Positions 1 through 8,545 of a stretch of 64,000 nucleotides of DNA are shown one piece after another. The translations under genes were made by a program, and so were the position numbers. Numbering within the stretch: position 1 is the stretch's first letter; each line of letters starts with the position of its first letter. The DNA comes from Bog-756 sp963829235 (GTDB lineage Bacteria; Actinomycetota; Acidimicrobiia; Acidimicrobiales; RAAP-2). The stretch covers positions 1 to 64,000 of the forward strand of contig CAWHIF010000001.1 of assembly GCA_963829235.1 (NCBI GenBank), written 5' to 3'. The notes beneath the pieces are model-generated. The model was given only the letters and a program-made list of their open reading frames with translations, searched no databases and had not been told where the DNA came from.

Positions 1-314
1 GACCGCCGGGAGTGATCGGCGGCCCGAGCGCGGCCGGAGCGCGGGAAGTGATCCCGGCCCGGGCGTGGCCGGAGCGCGGCCCGAGCGCGGGAGTAGCCCC
101 GCTCGAAGGGGCCCCGACTGCGGAGTGGCACCGGGCGGAGCGCGCGAGTGATCCTGCTCGGGACTTGACCGTGGCCTCGACCGGCTCCGGCGGCGTCGGG
201 GAACCATCGCCCCAGTTCCACGGGGGCGAACGTCGGCGGCATACTGACTAGGCTCCGCCCGAGTGATTTCTGACGTCTGGACACAGACAGTGGAACGGGG
301 AGAAGGCTGCGCAC
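1..314. other. 5' flank without a recognisable gene; upstream region of the universal stress gene
   Basis: Very GC-rich sequence with imperfect direct repeats of a GCGGCCCGAGCGCGGCCGGA-like unit near 21-47 and 64-93. No reading frame here looks like a protein. A TAGGCT hexamer at 249-254 could be a -10 element and would leave a leader of about 54 nt. GGGACT at 160-165, preceded by TC, resembles a DevR/DosR half-site but its partner half is poor. A GGGAGAAGG Shine-Dalgarno sequence precedes the ATG at 315. Confidence 0.4.
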
Positions 315-758
315 ATGTTCTCGACGATCGTGGTTGGGACCGACGGTTCCGAGCCCGCCGACTCGGCGGTGGCGATGGCGATCGAGGTGGCTCGCAGGGC
401 CGGGGCGGTCCTCCACGTGGTCAACGTGGTCAAGGCCTCGGCGTCCGGCGTACCGGTCACCCAGGTCGGCGCATCGATCGCCGTCCGCGGGGATGCGGAG
501 ATGACCAGGGAGGTCCAGGAGGCCGCGCACGCCGTCCTCGAGAAGGCGACAGGAGGTGCGGACGGAGTGGAGGTCCAGATGCATCTGGCTGCCGGTTCTC
601 CGGCTGATGCCCTCACCGATCTGGCCGCCAAGGTGGATGCCGACCTGATCGTGGTCGGCTCGAAGGGCATGCAGGGCTCCCGCCGGCTGCTCGGATCCAT
701 CCCCAACTCGGTCGCCCACGGAGCGACGTGCAACGTCCTCATCGCCAAGACCGTCTGA
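315..758 (+). CDS. Universal stress protein (UspA family)
   Basis: A 147-residue single-domain Usp-fold protein, the usual length. It opens with the beta1 strand and Asp of the nucleotide pocket (STIVVGTDGSEPA, residues 3-15) and ends with VVGSKGMQGSRRLLGS (113-128). That is the ATP-binding loop G-2X-G-nX-GS; the family usually has nine residues in the second gap and here there are eight. Members bind ATP or AMP in the cytoplasm and act in stress, dormancy or redox responses; the partner cannot be read from sequence. A strong Shine-Dalgarno sequence precedes the ATG. The flavoprotein gene follows after 36 nt on the same strand, so co-transcription is likely. Confidence 0.93.
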   Translation: MFSTIVVGTDGSEPADSAVAMAIEVARRAGAVLHVVNVVKASASGVPVTQVGASIAVRGDAEMTREVQEAAHAVLEKATGGADGVEVQMHLAAGSPADALTDLAAKVDADLIVVGSKGMQGSRRLLGSIPNSVAHGATCNVLIAKTV

Positions 759-794
759 GTCCGCCCGCGACGACTGACTGAACGGAGTCGCCCG

Positions 795-2198
795 ATGGTC
801 GAGGATCACTATGACCTCGTAGTCGTGGGTGCCGGGCCGGCCGGGGAGAAGGCTGCTGCCCAGGCCGCCTACTTCGACAAGCGGGTGGTCGTCGTCGAGC
901 GGGCGTCCGAGCTGGGCGGGGAGCTGGCGGCCAGCGCGCTGACCACGAAGGCGATGCGCGAGGCAGCCCTCTACCTGACCGGATTCCGGCGACGGGACGT
1001 CTACGGCGCGGGCATCGACCTCGACCCTCAGTCCGCCATCGACCGGCTTCGCGGCCGGGCGGCGGAGGTAGCCGGGAAGATGAGCGAAGCCGTGCGGGGG
1101 AACCTGGTTCGCCACGGCATCGAATTGGTGACCGGCACGGCCGTCCTCGGATCCGATCGGACCGTCGTTGTCGCCACCTCGCCCGACGCACCCGAACGGG
1201 TCCTCAGCGGGGAGATGATCCTCATCGCCACCGGCTCGAGGCCATTCCATCCACCCGGGATCCCATTCGACGATCCCGATGTGCTCGACTCCGAGACGGC
1301 CAGAGAGCTCTACCAGCCGATGGAGAGCCTGGTGGTGGTCGGAGGCGGTGCGGTTGCCTGTGAGTACGCGTCGATCTTCATGGCCCTGGGAGCAGACGTC
1401 ACCCTGGTCGACCGGGGCGAGCGGTTGATGCCTTTTCTCGATTCACAGTGTTCGGCCCAGGTTGCCGGGTGCTTTCGATCTTTCGGGATGTCCGTGCTCC
1501 CGGGGCACGCGGTGACGGCCGTCGCCAGGGACGAGCATGGACTTCGGGTCGAGCTGGACGGCGGATTGCACACGCATCCGGAGAAGATCATCTTCGCCGC
1601 CGGGCGCATGGGGAATACGGAGGGACTGGAACTCGCTGCCGCAGGGGTGAGCACCGATGAGCGGGGGCGGATCGTGGTCGACGATCATTACCGGACCACC
1701 GCCTCCGGGATCTACGCCGCCGGAGATGTGATCGGGCCGCCGGCTCTGGCGTCGGCTTCCATGGAACAGGGTCGGGTCGCCGCCTGTTATGGGCTCGGGA
1801 TCCCTTTCAAGGAGACCGTCGATCCCCTGACACCGTTCGGCGTCTACTCCATACCCGAGTGCGCCATGGTGGGGATGACAGAGGACCAGGCGGCGGCAGA
1901 AGGCATCGACTTCGTCACCGGCGTCTCCCTGTTCGCCGACAACAGCCGGGCCGCAATTTCCGGCATCACCGAGGGCCTGCTGAAGCTCGTGGTCCGCTGT
2001 GACGACCGACGATTGATCGGGGTCCACATCGTCGGCGATGCCGCCACGGAGCTCATCCATCAGGGCCAGTCGGTCATGCATTTCGGGGGGACGGTCGACT
2101 ACTTCATCCACGCCACCTTCGACGTACCCACCCTCAGCGATGCCTACAAGTACGCCGCCTACGACTGTCTCCAACGACTGGCGGCCCGCTCAGGCTGA
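795..2198 (+). CDS. sthA: FAD-dependent NAD(P) transhydrogenase-like / dihydrolipoamide-dehydrogenase-family flavoprotein
   Basis: A 467-residue class I pyridine-nucleotide disulfide oxidoreductase-fold protein. The FAD-binding GAGPAG is at residues 12-17, the NAD(P)-binding GGGAVACEYAS at 183-193, and the second FAD contact YAAGDVIGPPALAS at 307-320, followed by the dimerisation domain. The CxxxxC redox disulfide is absent: the corresponding segment reads ELGGELAASALTTKAMREA. Lack of that disulfide is typical of soluble transhydrogenases (SthA), which move hydride between NADPH and NAD+. The spacing to the stress-protein gene suggests one operon in redox homeostasis. A GGAG lies 7-10 nt before the ATG. 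The stop codon falls inside an 18-bp duplication (2189-2224). Confidence 0.85.
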   Translation: MVEDHYDLVVVGAGPAGEKAAAQAAYFDKRVVVVERASELGGELAASALTTKAMREAALYLTGFRRRDVYGAGIDLDPQSAIDRLRGRAAEVAGKMSEAVRGNLVRHGIELVTGTAVLGSDRTVVVATSPDAPERVLSGEMILIATGSRPFHPPGIPFDDPDVLDSETARELYQPMESLVVVGGGAVACEYASIFMALGADVTLVDRGERLMPFLDSQCSAQVAGCFRSFGMSVLPGHAVTAVARDEHGLRVELDGGLHTHPEKIIFAAGRMGNTEGLELAAAGVSTDERGRIVVDDHYRTTASGIYAAGDVIGPPALASASMEQGRVAACYGLGIPFKETVDPLTPFGVYSIPECAMVGMTEDQAAAEGIDFVTGVSLFADNSRAAISGITEGLLKLVVRCDDRRLIGVHIVGDAATELIHQGQSVMHFGGTVDYFIHATFDVPTLSDAYKYAAYDCLQRLAARSG

Positions 2199-2286
2199 CG
2201 GGGCTCCTCAGGCTGACGGGGCTCCCCGGCCGACGGGGAACCGGCCTGCAGCCGGCGGTGCCGTCGAGCTGCTCCGCCGGCGCCGT

Positions 2287-2327
2287 GACTTCGGCGCCCG
2301 GACTTCGGCGCCCGGACTTCGGTGACG
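2287..2327. repeat. 14-bp tandem repeat, three copies
   Basis: The unit GACTTCGGCGCCCG occurs at 2287-2300 and 2301-2314, with a diverged third copy from 2315. It sits between the convergent genes ending at 2198 and 2346. The unit contains the palindrome GGCGCC. A short CCGGC/GCCGG hairpin lies just upstream near 2240. Together these may serve as the transcription end region. Confidence 0.7.
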
Positions 2328-2345
2328 TGACCTCCCGTGGCGCGC

Positions 2346-3368
2346 CTAGGCCGGCACGACGTAGGGGAAGTGGGCATCTCGCATGTCCTCGGCCACAGAA
2401 GGCCGCAGTCCGGACGGAATGGCCGTCCCGGCCACGAGGGAGAGCATGGCCTCCGGCGCGTTGTCGGCCAGGGTCCGGCCGTTGAAGCCGGCGAATCCGT
2501 AGCTGGCGGGAGTGCCGACCACGTACGGCAACACGTCGGGGAAGAGCTCCCGGGCCACCGCCTCGCCGTAGGCCTGCGGGTCGCCGACAGTCCCGCCGGC
2601 GGCGACAACGGCGGCGACCCGGGCTCCGATTGCCTCGGCGGCGGCGGCCACATCCTCCGACGGGTGACGCGTGTTGGCCGGATTGGAGAACGTGGTGTCG
2701 TCGGGCCAGAAGATCGGCCACATCATCGGATGCCCGGCGCGGTTGATCTGCCGCCAACCACCGGCGTCCGTCGCCAGCTTCGTTGCGCACCACACCCCGA
2801 TGTGGCCGCCGACCGGAAGATCGCTCCGCCACTGCGAGACCTCGAGGACGATCGACTCGACGGTCGTATCGTCGAAGCTGTTGTGCGCGTCCGCGGGCCG
2901 CCATCCCGACAGGTCGACGGCTGTGCCGTCCCTGACGGCGGCATCGACCAGAGCGAGAAGGGACAGGTCGACATAGAAGGAGTCGGTGATCTGCCCGGCC
3001 CAGAGGCGGACACCGCCCTCCTCTGTCGTCCGGCCTGTCCTGCCCTCGAGCAGGAGTCGGCCCACCGCAGCGTCGCGGCGCGCTTCCTCACCGGCGAGAA
3101 GATGCAGCTGCAGGCCCTGGGTTCCCTCCTCATCGGCCTCACCGAACGACACCCGGTAGGTGAGGTCCTCGAAGGACGATCCCTCGATGTGCACCTTGAA
3201 CTCGTAGCGGGCCTCGTGATGGAACCCGGGCTTCACATTCGGTTCGGTGATCGTCGAGTTCACGTTCATCACGAACACCGTGCTCTCGTCTCCGGAGAAG
3301 ACGTAGAGGTCATCGATGAAGAGCTGGCCGTTCTGGGCCGCCAACGGTGTGTCGAGGTGGTGCGACAT
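2346..3368 (-). CDS. DUF4331 family protein
   Basis: A 340-residue protein opening with MSHHLDTPLAAQNGQLFIDD, the characteristic start of DUF4331 proteins. Its beta-rich body contains VFMVNVNSTI-like and FKVHIEGSSFEDLTYRV segments. No signal peptide, membrane segment or catalytic motif is visible and the family's function is unknown. It is transcribed from a spacer that also holds a hydrolase remnant and the divergent LuxR-type regulator gene, so regulation by that protein is conceivable but unproven. Confidence 0.85.
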   Translation of the reverse strand: MSHHLDTPLAAQNGQLFIDDLYVFSGDESTVFVMNVNSTITEPNVKPGFHHEARYEFKVHIEGSSFEDLTYRVSFGEADEEGTQGLQLHLLAGEEARRDAAVGRLLLEGRTGRTTEEGGVRLWAGQITDSFYVDLSLLALVDAAVRDGTAVDLSGWRPADAHNSFDDTTVESIVLEVSQWRSDLPVGGHIGVWCATKLATDAGGWRQINRAGHPMMWPIFWPDDTTFSNPANTRHPSEDVAAAAEAIGARVAAVVAAGGTVGDPQAYGEAVARELFPDVLPYVVGTPASYGFAGFNGRTLADNAPEAMLSLVAGTAIPSGLRPSVAEDMRDAHFPYVVPA

Positions 3369-3400
3369 GGATGGGCTCCCTCTCTTCTGCTACCGGATGC

Positions 3401-3505
3401 TCAGCTGCTCAACGTTGACTTCTTGATGAAGGCCAGAAGATCGTCGTTGAACCTGGCTGACTGTGTGATGGCTGACTGCCCGATGGTCGGAAATGAGCCA
3501 CCTCT
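3401..3505 (-). pseudogene. Remnant of the C-terminal end of an alpha/beta hydrolase
   Basis: Read on the minus strand and ending in a TGA at 3401-3403, this stretch encodes GSFPTIGQSAITQSARFND followed by DLLAFIKKS and a few residues. It resembles the end of alpha/beta hydrolases, where GHFPxxEQPxxFNxxLLxFI carries the catalytic His; here that His is replaced by Ser. Upstream of about 3505 the frame loses all similarity. It is lower in GC than its neighbours. I read it as a decayed gene fragment, possibly of a hydrolase once co-transcribed with the DUF4331 gene. Confidence 0.4.
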
Positions 3506-3663
3506 TAGAGTGTGCCGGATCGGTCCCGGTGATGAATCCCGTAGGGCGCGTAGTCCGAAGGGCCGGGGAAGGCCGGCGTCGAGGCAGACGGGCATCCGGG
3601 CAGACCGGGCGGCCGATCCCGGCGGCACCCGGTCGGGTGGGGTGCAGACCGACACGCCCGGGG

Positions 3664-3692
3664 TTGAAACGCCGGTTTGACCAGGGGACAAT
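3664..3692 (+). promoter_or_regulatory. Candidate sigma70-type promoter of the LuxR-family regulator
   Basis: TTGAAA (3664-3669) and GACAAT (3687-3692) are separated by 17 bp, close to the housekeeping consensus. If used, transcription starts near 3699. The regulator would then begin at the TTG at 3710 rather than the upstream TTG at 3677. Confidence 0.4.
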
Positions 3693-6481
3693 GGGCCACC
3701 CGGGGGGCCTTGCTGCCATCGGGAGCCCGGCTCCCCACGCATCGAAAGACTCACCCCATCGAATTCATCGGTCGAGACGACGAACTCCGGGCCACAGGCG
3801 CCCTCTTGAGTGCGGCCCGCGATGGCATGAGCGGCACCCTGGTCTTGCGCGGCGAGGCCGGCATCGGCAAGTCGTCCGTCCTGGTGGCCGCCGAGCAGCA
3901 GGCGGAGGGATTCCGGGTCCTACGGGTGCACGGAGTCGAAGCAGAGGAGAACATCAGTTTCGCCGCCCTTCACCGCCTCCTGGTGCCCGTCCTCAGCGAG
4001 TCGGACCGTCTCCCGGTGCCTCAACGCCGAGCCCTGGAGGCCACCTTCGGCCGCATCGACGGCGGCGCTCCGGACAGGTTCCTCATCGGACTGGCCATCT
4101 TGACGTTGCTTGCCGGCGTGTCGGCGCACGCGCCGTTGCTCTGCCTCATCGATGACGCCCAATGGCTCGACGGCGAAACCAAGGAATTGCTGGCCTTCAT
4201 CGCCCGGCGGCTCTACGCCGAGGGCCTCGTCCTGCTCCTCGCCGTCCGGGAGCCCACCGAGGACCGCGACGCGTTCGCCGGTCTCCCGGAGCTCCGGATC
4301 CGGGGCCTCCAGCCGTCAGGGGCCCGCCGGCTCCTGTCCACCGCCCTCGATCAGCGGCTCGACATGGCCACGACGAGCCGACTGGTGCACGAGACGCAGG
4401 GCAATCCGTTGGCCCTCGTCGAGCTCGGACGTGACGCGACCACATCCCGGCGAGCGGCGGCGCTTCTGCCGGTCGAGCCCCTTCCGTTGAGCCGGCGGCT
4501 GGAGGACCTCTTCAAACGCCAGGTGCAGGAACTACCGGAGGAGACCCAGCAATTCCTCCTGGTGGCGGCGGCCGAACCGGCCCACACCGATGTGGTCTGG
4601 AAAGCGGCCGAACAGCTCCGGATACCGGCCGAGGTCGCCGATCCCGCCATCGACGCCGGCCTGTTCGATCCACAGGGTGTGCCCGCATTCCGCCATCCCC
4701 TGATCCGCTCGGCCGTCTACGGTGCCGCCTCCGCGTCCGATCGGCGGCGGGTCCACGCCGCCATCGCCGACGTGCTCGACGTCGAGGAAGCCGACCTCCG
4801 GGCGTGCCACCGGGCCTCGGCGGCGGCCGCCCCGGACGAGGACATCGCCGCTGAGCTCGAACGGAGCGCGGATCGGACCGAACGTCGTGGGGGGCTGCCG
4901 ACGCGGGCCGTATTCATGGCCCGGGCGGCCGAGCTCACACCCGACAGCGCCCGTCGAGCAAGCCGCGAGCTCGCCGCCGCCGAGGCGGCGCTGGCCGCCG
5001 GCAACGTGCCGCGGGCGGAGGGCCTCTTGCAGCGGGCCCGCCAAGGGCTCACCGACCCCGTCCAGCTCGCTCGGGCGAGACGGGTGGAGGCGGCATTCCA
5101 CAGCTTCACGGTACCGGGCGACGTTCCCCTGATCCTGCTGGAGGCGGCCAAGGCTCTCGAGCCGCTCGACCCCCACGAGGCGCGGGACACGTACACCCAG
5201 GCGCTGCAGGCATGCCTGGTGTCCAGTCAACTCACCAGAGGAACGACGCCCCTCGAGGTGGGCGCCGCCGCCCTGGCCGCCGCCCCGCTCTGGAACCCGG
5301 AGGAGGGCATCGACGACCTGCTGGTCTCAGGGTTCGCCACCCGATTCGCGGTGGGCTACCGCGAGGCGGTGCCCGCCCTCCAGGGATGTATCGCCAGATT
5401 GTGCGCCGAGAGCCTTCCGATGGCCGGGCTGACCCGGTGGGCGATCCTCGGTGCCGACGCGGCCGCAGACCTCTGGGACGCCGAGGGATATCGGACCGTC
5501 ACGCAGCGGCTCGAGAACACCGAACGCGAACGCGGGGCCCTCGAATCGCTCCGCCTCACGCTCGGGCCACTCGGGCACTCGCTCATGTGGGCCGGGAACT
5601 TCGGCGACGCCGAGGTCGCCCACTCCGAGGCCACGGAGATCTCGGTCGCCCTCGGTGCGGACCGGGCGATCTGGGAGGCGCTGAAAGTCGAGCTCTTCGC
5701 CTGGCAGGGCCGGGACGAGGACGCCCGGTTCATCGCCGAACTGTTGTCGGGCGAGCTCTCCGAGGCCGCGGGTGGGGGGGTGGCGGTCAACCTGGCCCGC
5801 ATCGCGCTCATCATCCTCGGCATCGCCCAGGGCCGTTACCAGGATGCGCTCGTCCACGGACTGGCGATCATGGCCGACGACCCGTGTCCCCACGGCTCCC
5901 AGGTGCTTCCCGAGGTCGTCGAGGCAGCTGTCCGCAGCGGAGCCGAAGAACCGGCCCGGACAGCCCTCGACCGACTTCGGGAGCGGGCGACGGCGAGTGG
6001 GACGCCGTGGGCCCTCGGACTCCTGGCCCGGAGCCAGGCGCTCGTGGCCGAGGACGATCCCGACTCGAACTACCAACGGGCGCTCGAGCTCCTCGGAACC
6101 ACGTACGTCACGACCGATGTGGCCCGCACCCATCTGCTCTACGGGGAGTGGCTCCGTCGTGACAAGCGGCTGACAGAAGCCAGGATCCAGTTGCAGACCG
6201 CCTACCAGCTCTTCGACACCATGGGCGCGGTGGCCTTCGCCGAGCGGGCCCGGGTCGAGCTGGCCGCCACCGGGGGCCGGGCCAGGAAGCGAAATCCGGG
6301 GGCGGCGCAGGAGCTGACGCCCCAGGAGCGCCAGATCGCCACGCTGGCCGCGGGCGGGGCGACCAACCCGGAGATCGCCGAGCAGCTGTTTCTGAGCGCG
6401 GCGACGGTCGACTACCACCTGCGGAAGGTCTACCGGAAGCTCGCGGTCCGATCCCGACGACAGCTGGCGGGGAAGCTCTAA
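3677..6481 (+). CDS. LuxR-family transcriptional regulator with AAA ATPase domain (LAL type)
   Basis: A large regulator of up to 934 residues. From the N-terminus it has an AAA_16 ATPase with P-loop GEAGIGKSS (59-67) and Walker B LLCLIDDAQWLD (154-165), a long alpha-helical TPR-like middle region (about 330-850), and a C-terminal LuxR-type HTH beginning LTPQERQIATLAAGG. LAL regulators hydrolyse ATP and activate nearby catabolic or secondary-metabolism promoters in response to a ligand bound by the middle region. The start is uncertain: TTG 3677 gives the longest protein but overlaps a likely promoter, and TTG 3710 keeps the whole ATPase domain. The nearest possible target is the divergent DUF4331 gene. 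Confidence 0.92.
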   Translation: MTRGQWATRGALLPSGARLPTHRKTHPIEFIGRDDELRATGALLSAARDGMSGTLVLRGEAGIGKSSVLVAAEQQAEGFRVLRVHGVEAEENISFAALHRLLVPVLSESDRLPVPQRRALEATFGRIDGGAPDRFLIGLAILTLLAGVSAHAPLLCLIDDAQWLDGETKELLAFIARRLYAEGLVLLLAVREPTEDRDAFAGLPELRIRGLQPSGARRLLSTALDQRLDMATTSRLVHETQGNPLALVELGRDATTSRRAAALLPVEPLPLSRRLEDLFKRQVQELPEETQQFLLVAAAEPAHTDVVWKAAEQLRIPAEVADPAIDAGLFDPQGVPAFRHPLIRSAVYGAASASDRRRVHAAIADVLDVEEADLRACHRASAAAAPDEDIAAELERSADRTERRGGLPTRAVFMARAAELTPDSARRASRELAAAEAALAAGNVPRAEGLLQRARQGLTDPVQLARARRVEAAFHSFTVPGDVPLILLEAAKALEPLDPHEARDTYTQALQACLVSSQLTRGTTPLEVGAAALAAAPLWNPEEGIDDLLVSGFATRFAVGYREAVPALQGCIARLCAESLPMAGLTRWAILGADAAADLWDAEGYRTVTQRLENTERERGALESLRLTLGPLGHSLMWAGNFGDAEVAHSEATEISVALGADRAIWEALKVELFAWQGRDEDARFIAELLSGELSEAAGGGVAVNLARIALIILGIAQGRYQDALVHGLAIMADDPCPHGSQVLPEVVEAAVRSGAEEPARTALDRLRERATASGTPWALGLLARSQALVAEDDPDSNYQRALELLGTTYVTTDVARTHLLYGEWLRRDKRLTEARIQLQTAYQLFDTMGAVAFAERARVELAATGGRARKRNPGAAQELTPQERQIATLAAGGATNPEIAEQLFLSAATVDYHLRKVYRKLAVRSRRQLAGKL

Positions 6482-6811
6482 GCCTCACCCCGGCGGGTTC
6501 CGGCGGGTTCCGGCGGGTTCCGGTGGCACCGGGGGTACCGGGGCAGGTCCCGCACCGACGGCACCGGCGGCACGCCCGGAACCGGCCTCGAGGGTCATGA
6601 ATGGCTTCCCGCCGAACCGGCCGTCCGGTCGGCCGCCTGTACCTCCTCTCGATCCTGATGACCGGAACCTGGCCAACGAGCCCGACCTGGCATGGGGTGG
6701 GGGCCGGTTCACCACGTTGTTCCCCGAGCTCATGGCACTGTTCACCGCCGCCTATCCCCACTCACGCGGCTGACCGCGCGGCCCCATTTCGGGACGAGCC
6801 CGCGTCCCCGG
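6482..6811. other. Convergent intergenic region without a recognisable gene
   Basis: This 330-bp spacer lies between the ends of the LuxR-type regulator and the metallo-beta-lactamase-fold gene. It opens with three perfect tandem copies of CGGCGGGTTC (6491-6520), then GC-rich sequence with no plausible coding frame. A short hairpin CGCGG-CTGA-CCGCG (6765-6778) could contribute to termination from either side. Nothing else is recognisable. Confidence 0.5.
6491..6520. repeat. 10-bp tandem repeat, three perfect copies
   Basis: CGGCGGGTTC is repeated at 6491-6500, 6501-6510 and 6511-6520, with a decayed fourth copy after it. It starts 10 bp after the stop codon of the regulator. Confidence 0.85.
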
Positions 6812-7690
6812 TCAGTCCGCCTGTTCGACATGGACCGGGGAGGTGCCGTCGAGGGTGATCGTCATGCCCTCGAAGGCCAGGTTGATGCGGTCCTCCATGC
6901 CCAGCCACTTCGCCCGGGCCGCATCGAGCAGGACCTCGAGCTCCCGGTCGGTGTGGTACGGATCGTGGTGGAACAACACGAGATTGTCCACGTCCGCCTT
7001 CTGGGCGAATTGGATGGCCGCATCGACGCCGGAGTGGCCCCAGCCGATATGGGCGTCGTACTCGTCGTCCCGGTACTGCGCGTCATGCATCAGGACTTCC
7101 GCACCGCTGGCGATGCCGTGCCCACTCACCCAGCTCTCCGGTAGAGACGACAGATCGGTACCCAGAGCCGGTTCGTGATCAGGGATGTAGACGAGCACCC
7201 GGCCGTTCTCCTCGATGCGGTAGCCGACCGTCGGACCCTGGTGGGCCACCTTTGCCGCTCGGACAGTGGCGGAACCGATGGTCACCACCTCTTCCGAGGC
7301 GTCGTGAAAGGTCAGATTCGAAGGCACGTCCTCGAGCCGGAGGGGAAACAGGGGAGGTGACAGGTACATGGCGATCCGCTCGGACAGGTGCTGGACGGGC
7401 GAGGTGGGACCCCAGATGTGGATGTCGAGCCCGGGTACGAACAGCGGGCGGAAGAACCCGAGCCCCTGCAGATGGTCGAGGTGAAGATGGGTGAGGAGGA
7501 TATGGAGCTCGGACGGAAGATCGTCCTGCATCAGGACACCCAGTGGCCGGATGCCGGTCCCCGCGTCGAGGATCAGTGAGTGCCCGCTGGCCAGGCGCAC
7601 CTCGACGCACGACGTGTTCCCGCCGTACTTGACGGTATCGGCCCCCGGAGCGGCCACCGATCCCCGACATCCCCACACACGCGCTTGCAC
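6812..7690 (-). CDS. MBL-fold metallo-hydrolase (PhnP/cyclic-phosphodiesterase-like)
   Basis: A 292-residue metallo-beta-lactamase-fold protein. It shows VWGCRGSVAAPG (5-16), GGNTSCVEV and the zinc motif HLHLDH (68-73), with later ligands in VAHQGPTVGYRI, YIPDHEP and FHHDPYHTD. The opening GCRGS and the GGNTSC segment are typical of the PhnP/tRNase Z-like cyclic phosphodiesterase branch, so the substrate is probably a phosphodiester. The GTG at 7690 is preferred because extending further upstream reads into the coding region of the PAS gene in another frame. Only 4 bp separate the two genes, so they are surely co-transcribed; the PAS protein may sense a signal for this hydrolase. Confidence 0.9.
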   Translation of the reverse strand: MQARVWGCRGSVAAPGADTVKYGGNTSCVEVRLASGHSLILDAGTGIRPLGVLMQDDLPSELHILLTHLHLDHLQGLGFFRPLFVPGLDIHIWGPTSPVQHLSERIAMYLSPPLFPLRLEDVPSNLTFHDASEEVVTIGSATVRAAKVAHQGPTVGYRIEENGRVLVYIPDHEPALGTDLSSLPESWVSGHGIASGAEVLMHDAQYRDDEYDAHIGWGHSGVDAAIQFAQKADVDNLVLFHHDPYHTDRELEVLLDAARAKWLGMEDRINLAFEGMTITLDGTSPVHVEQAD

Positions 7691-7694
7691 CGGA

Positions 7695-8126
7695 TCAGGG
7701 TTCCCCGGGCGAGTCCTGCCAGAAGACCGAGATGACGCCGTGCATCTCCCCTTCCGTCCCGAACAGCGGGTAGGCGGTCGCCTCGTACTGGCGGCGGACA
7801 CCGTCGTATGAAGTCGCCATGAGCTTCTTGTGCGCCGGGCGACGCTCGAAGAACGCGATCCCGGCCGGGGATTCGCTCAGGGGGAGGGGTTGGCCGTCGG
7901 GGAGGGCGAGCTCGAGGGCCTCTCCGAACTCGCCGGACGGGATCTCACCGAGGTCCGCGAATTGCTTGCCGAGGTCCCGTGCCGCGGCATCGTTGAAGTA
8001 CACCAGGGTGCCGTCGGCGTCGAGGAGGAACATCGGAGTGGCCAAATTGGAGGCCAGCTCGCGGGCCAGGATGAGCGGCAGGCTCTTCGGCGACCCGGGA
8101 ACGACGTCCGGATCGCTCATGGCCAC
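7695..8126 (-). CDS. PAS-domain protein
   Basis: A 143-residue stand-alone PAS protein. The core starts at NLATPMFLLDADGTLVYFND (residues 28-47) and runs through GEALELALPDGQPLPL to the C-terminal strand with the variant GEMHGVISVFW. There is no kinase, GGDEF or HTH output domain. PAS folds bind small molecules, flavin or heme, or mediate partner binding; no diagnostic cofactor residue is evident. The GTG at 8126 has a GGAGG 7 nt upstream; ATG 8120 is the alternative. The hydrolase gene starts 4 bp after its stop, which suggests a two-gene sensor/effector unit. Confidence 0.85.
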   Translation of the reverse strand: MAMSDPDVVPGSPKSLPLILARELASNLATPMFLLDADGTLVYFNDAAARDLGKQFADLGEIPSGEFGEALELALPDGQPLPLSESPAGIAFFERRPAHKKLMATSYDGVRRQYEATAYPLFGTEGEMHGVISVFWQDSPGEP

Positions 8127-8234
8127 CCCACCGCCTCCGGGAGCTCGAGCATGGGGCCCATCGTTGCCGCGAAAAGGGGGATTGCCAAGTCAAAGCTCCT
8201 CAAGGCTCCCTCCCGGCGCGCCGATGCCCTAGCC

Positions 8235-8393
8235 ATGACGGCACAGCTGGAACCGAGGGGGTCCGAAACGGATCCGGGCGAACGGAGCTGCCCCGACTGC
8301 GGCCAGCCGGTCGAGGCCGATTCGGCCCCTCACAAGCCCGCCGCCACCTGCCGTTCCTGCTACGACGCCTACGTCGACAACGCGGGCCGCTAG
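8235..8393 (+). CDS. Small zinc-ribbon-like protein (52 aa)
   Basis: A small ORF of 52 codons beginning MTAQLEPRGS with two closely spaced cysteine pairs: CPDCGQ near residues 19-22 and CRSC near 39-42. This CxxC-17X-CxxC layout would form a single zinc ribbon. The C-terminus is YDAYVDNAGR. I do not recognise a family. It lies divergent from the PAS/hydrolase pair and convergent with the DHA2 exporter. The paired cysteines and full-length frame argue for a real gene; the lack of a clear ribosome binding site is against it. Confidence 0.5.
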   Translation: MTAQLEPRGSETDPGERSCPDCGQPVEADSAPHKPAATCRSCYDAYVDNAGR

Positions 8394-8545
8394 ACAGCTC
8401 ACCACCCCCTGACTCGAGCCTGACCGTCACTTCGGGCGACAAGCCTCGCTCCGCGGACAGCTTCGCCGATACCCGGAAGGCGGCCGACTGACCCGGCCCT
8501 GACCCGGCCCTGACCCGGGGCTGCCCCGGGGCTGGCCCGGGGCTC
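8394..8545. other. Convergent spacer rich in CCCGGGG repeats, probable terminator region
   Basis: Between the ends of two convergent genes the sequence has three CTGACCCGGC-type repeats (about 8487-8517) and then three copies of a CCCGGGGCT unit (about 8515-8547). The units are self-complementary and could fold into stable GC-rich hairpins. No U-tract follows, as is usual in such genomes. Confidence 0.4.

Noticed and set aside
12..251. 79-codon plus-strand frame at the left edge
   Set aside because: Low-complexity Ala/Pro/Arg composition over imperfect repeats, no ribosome site and no recognisable domain.
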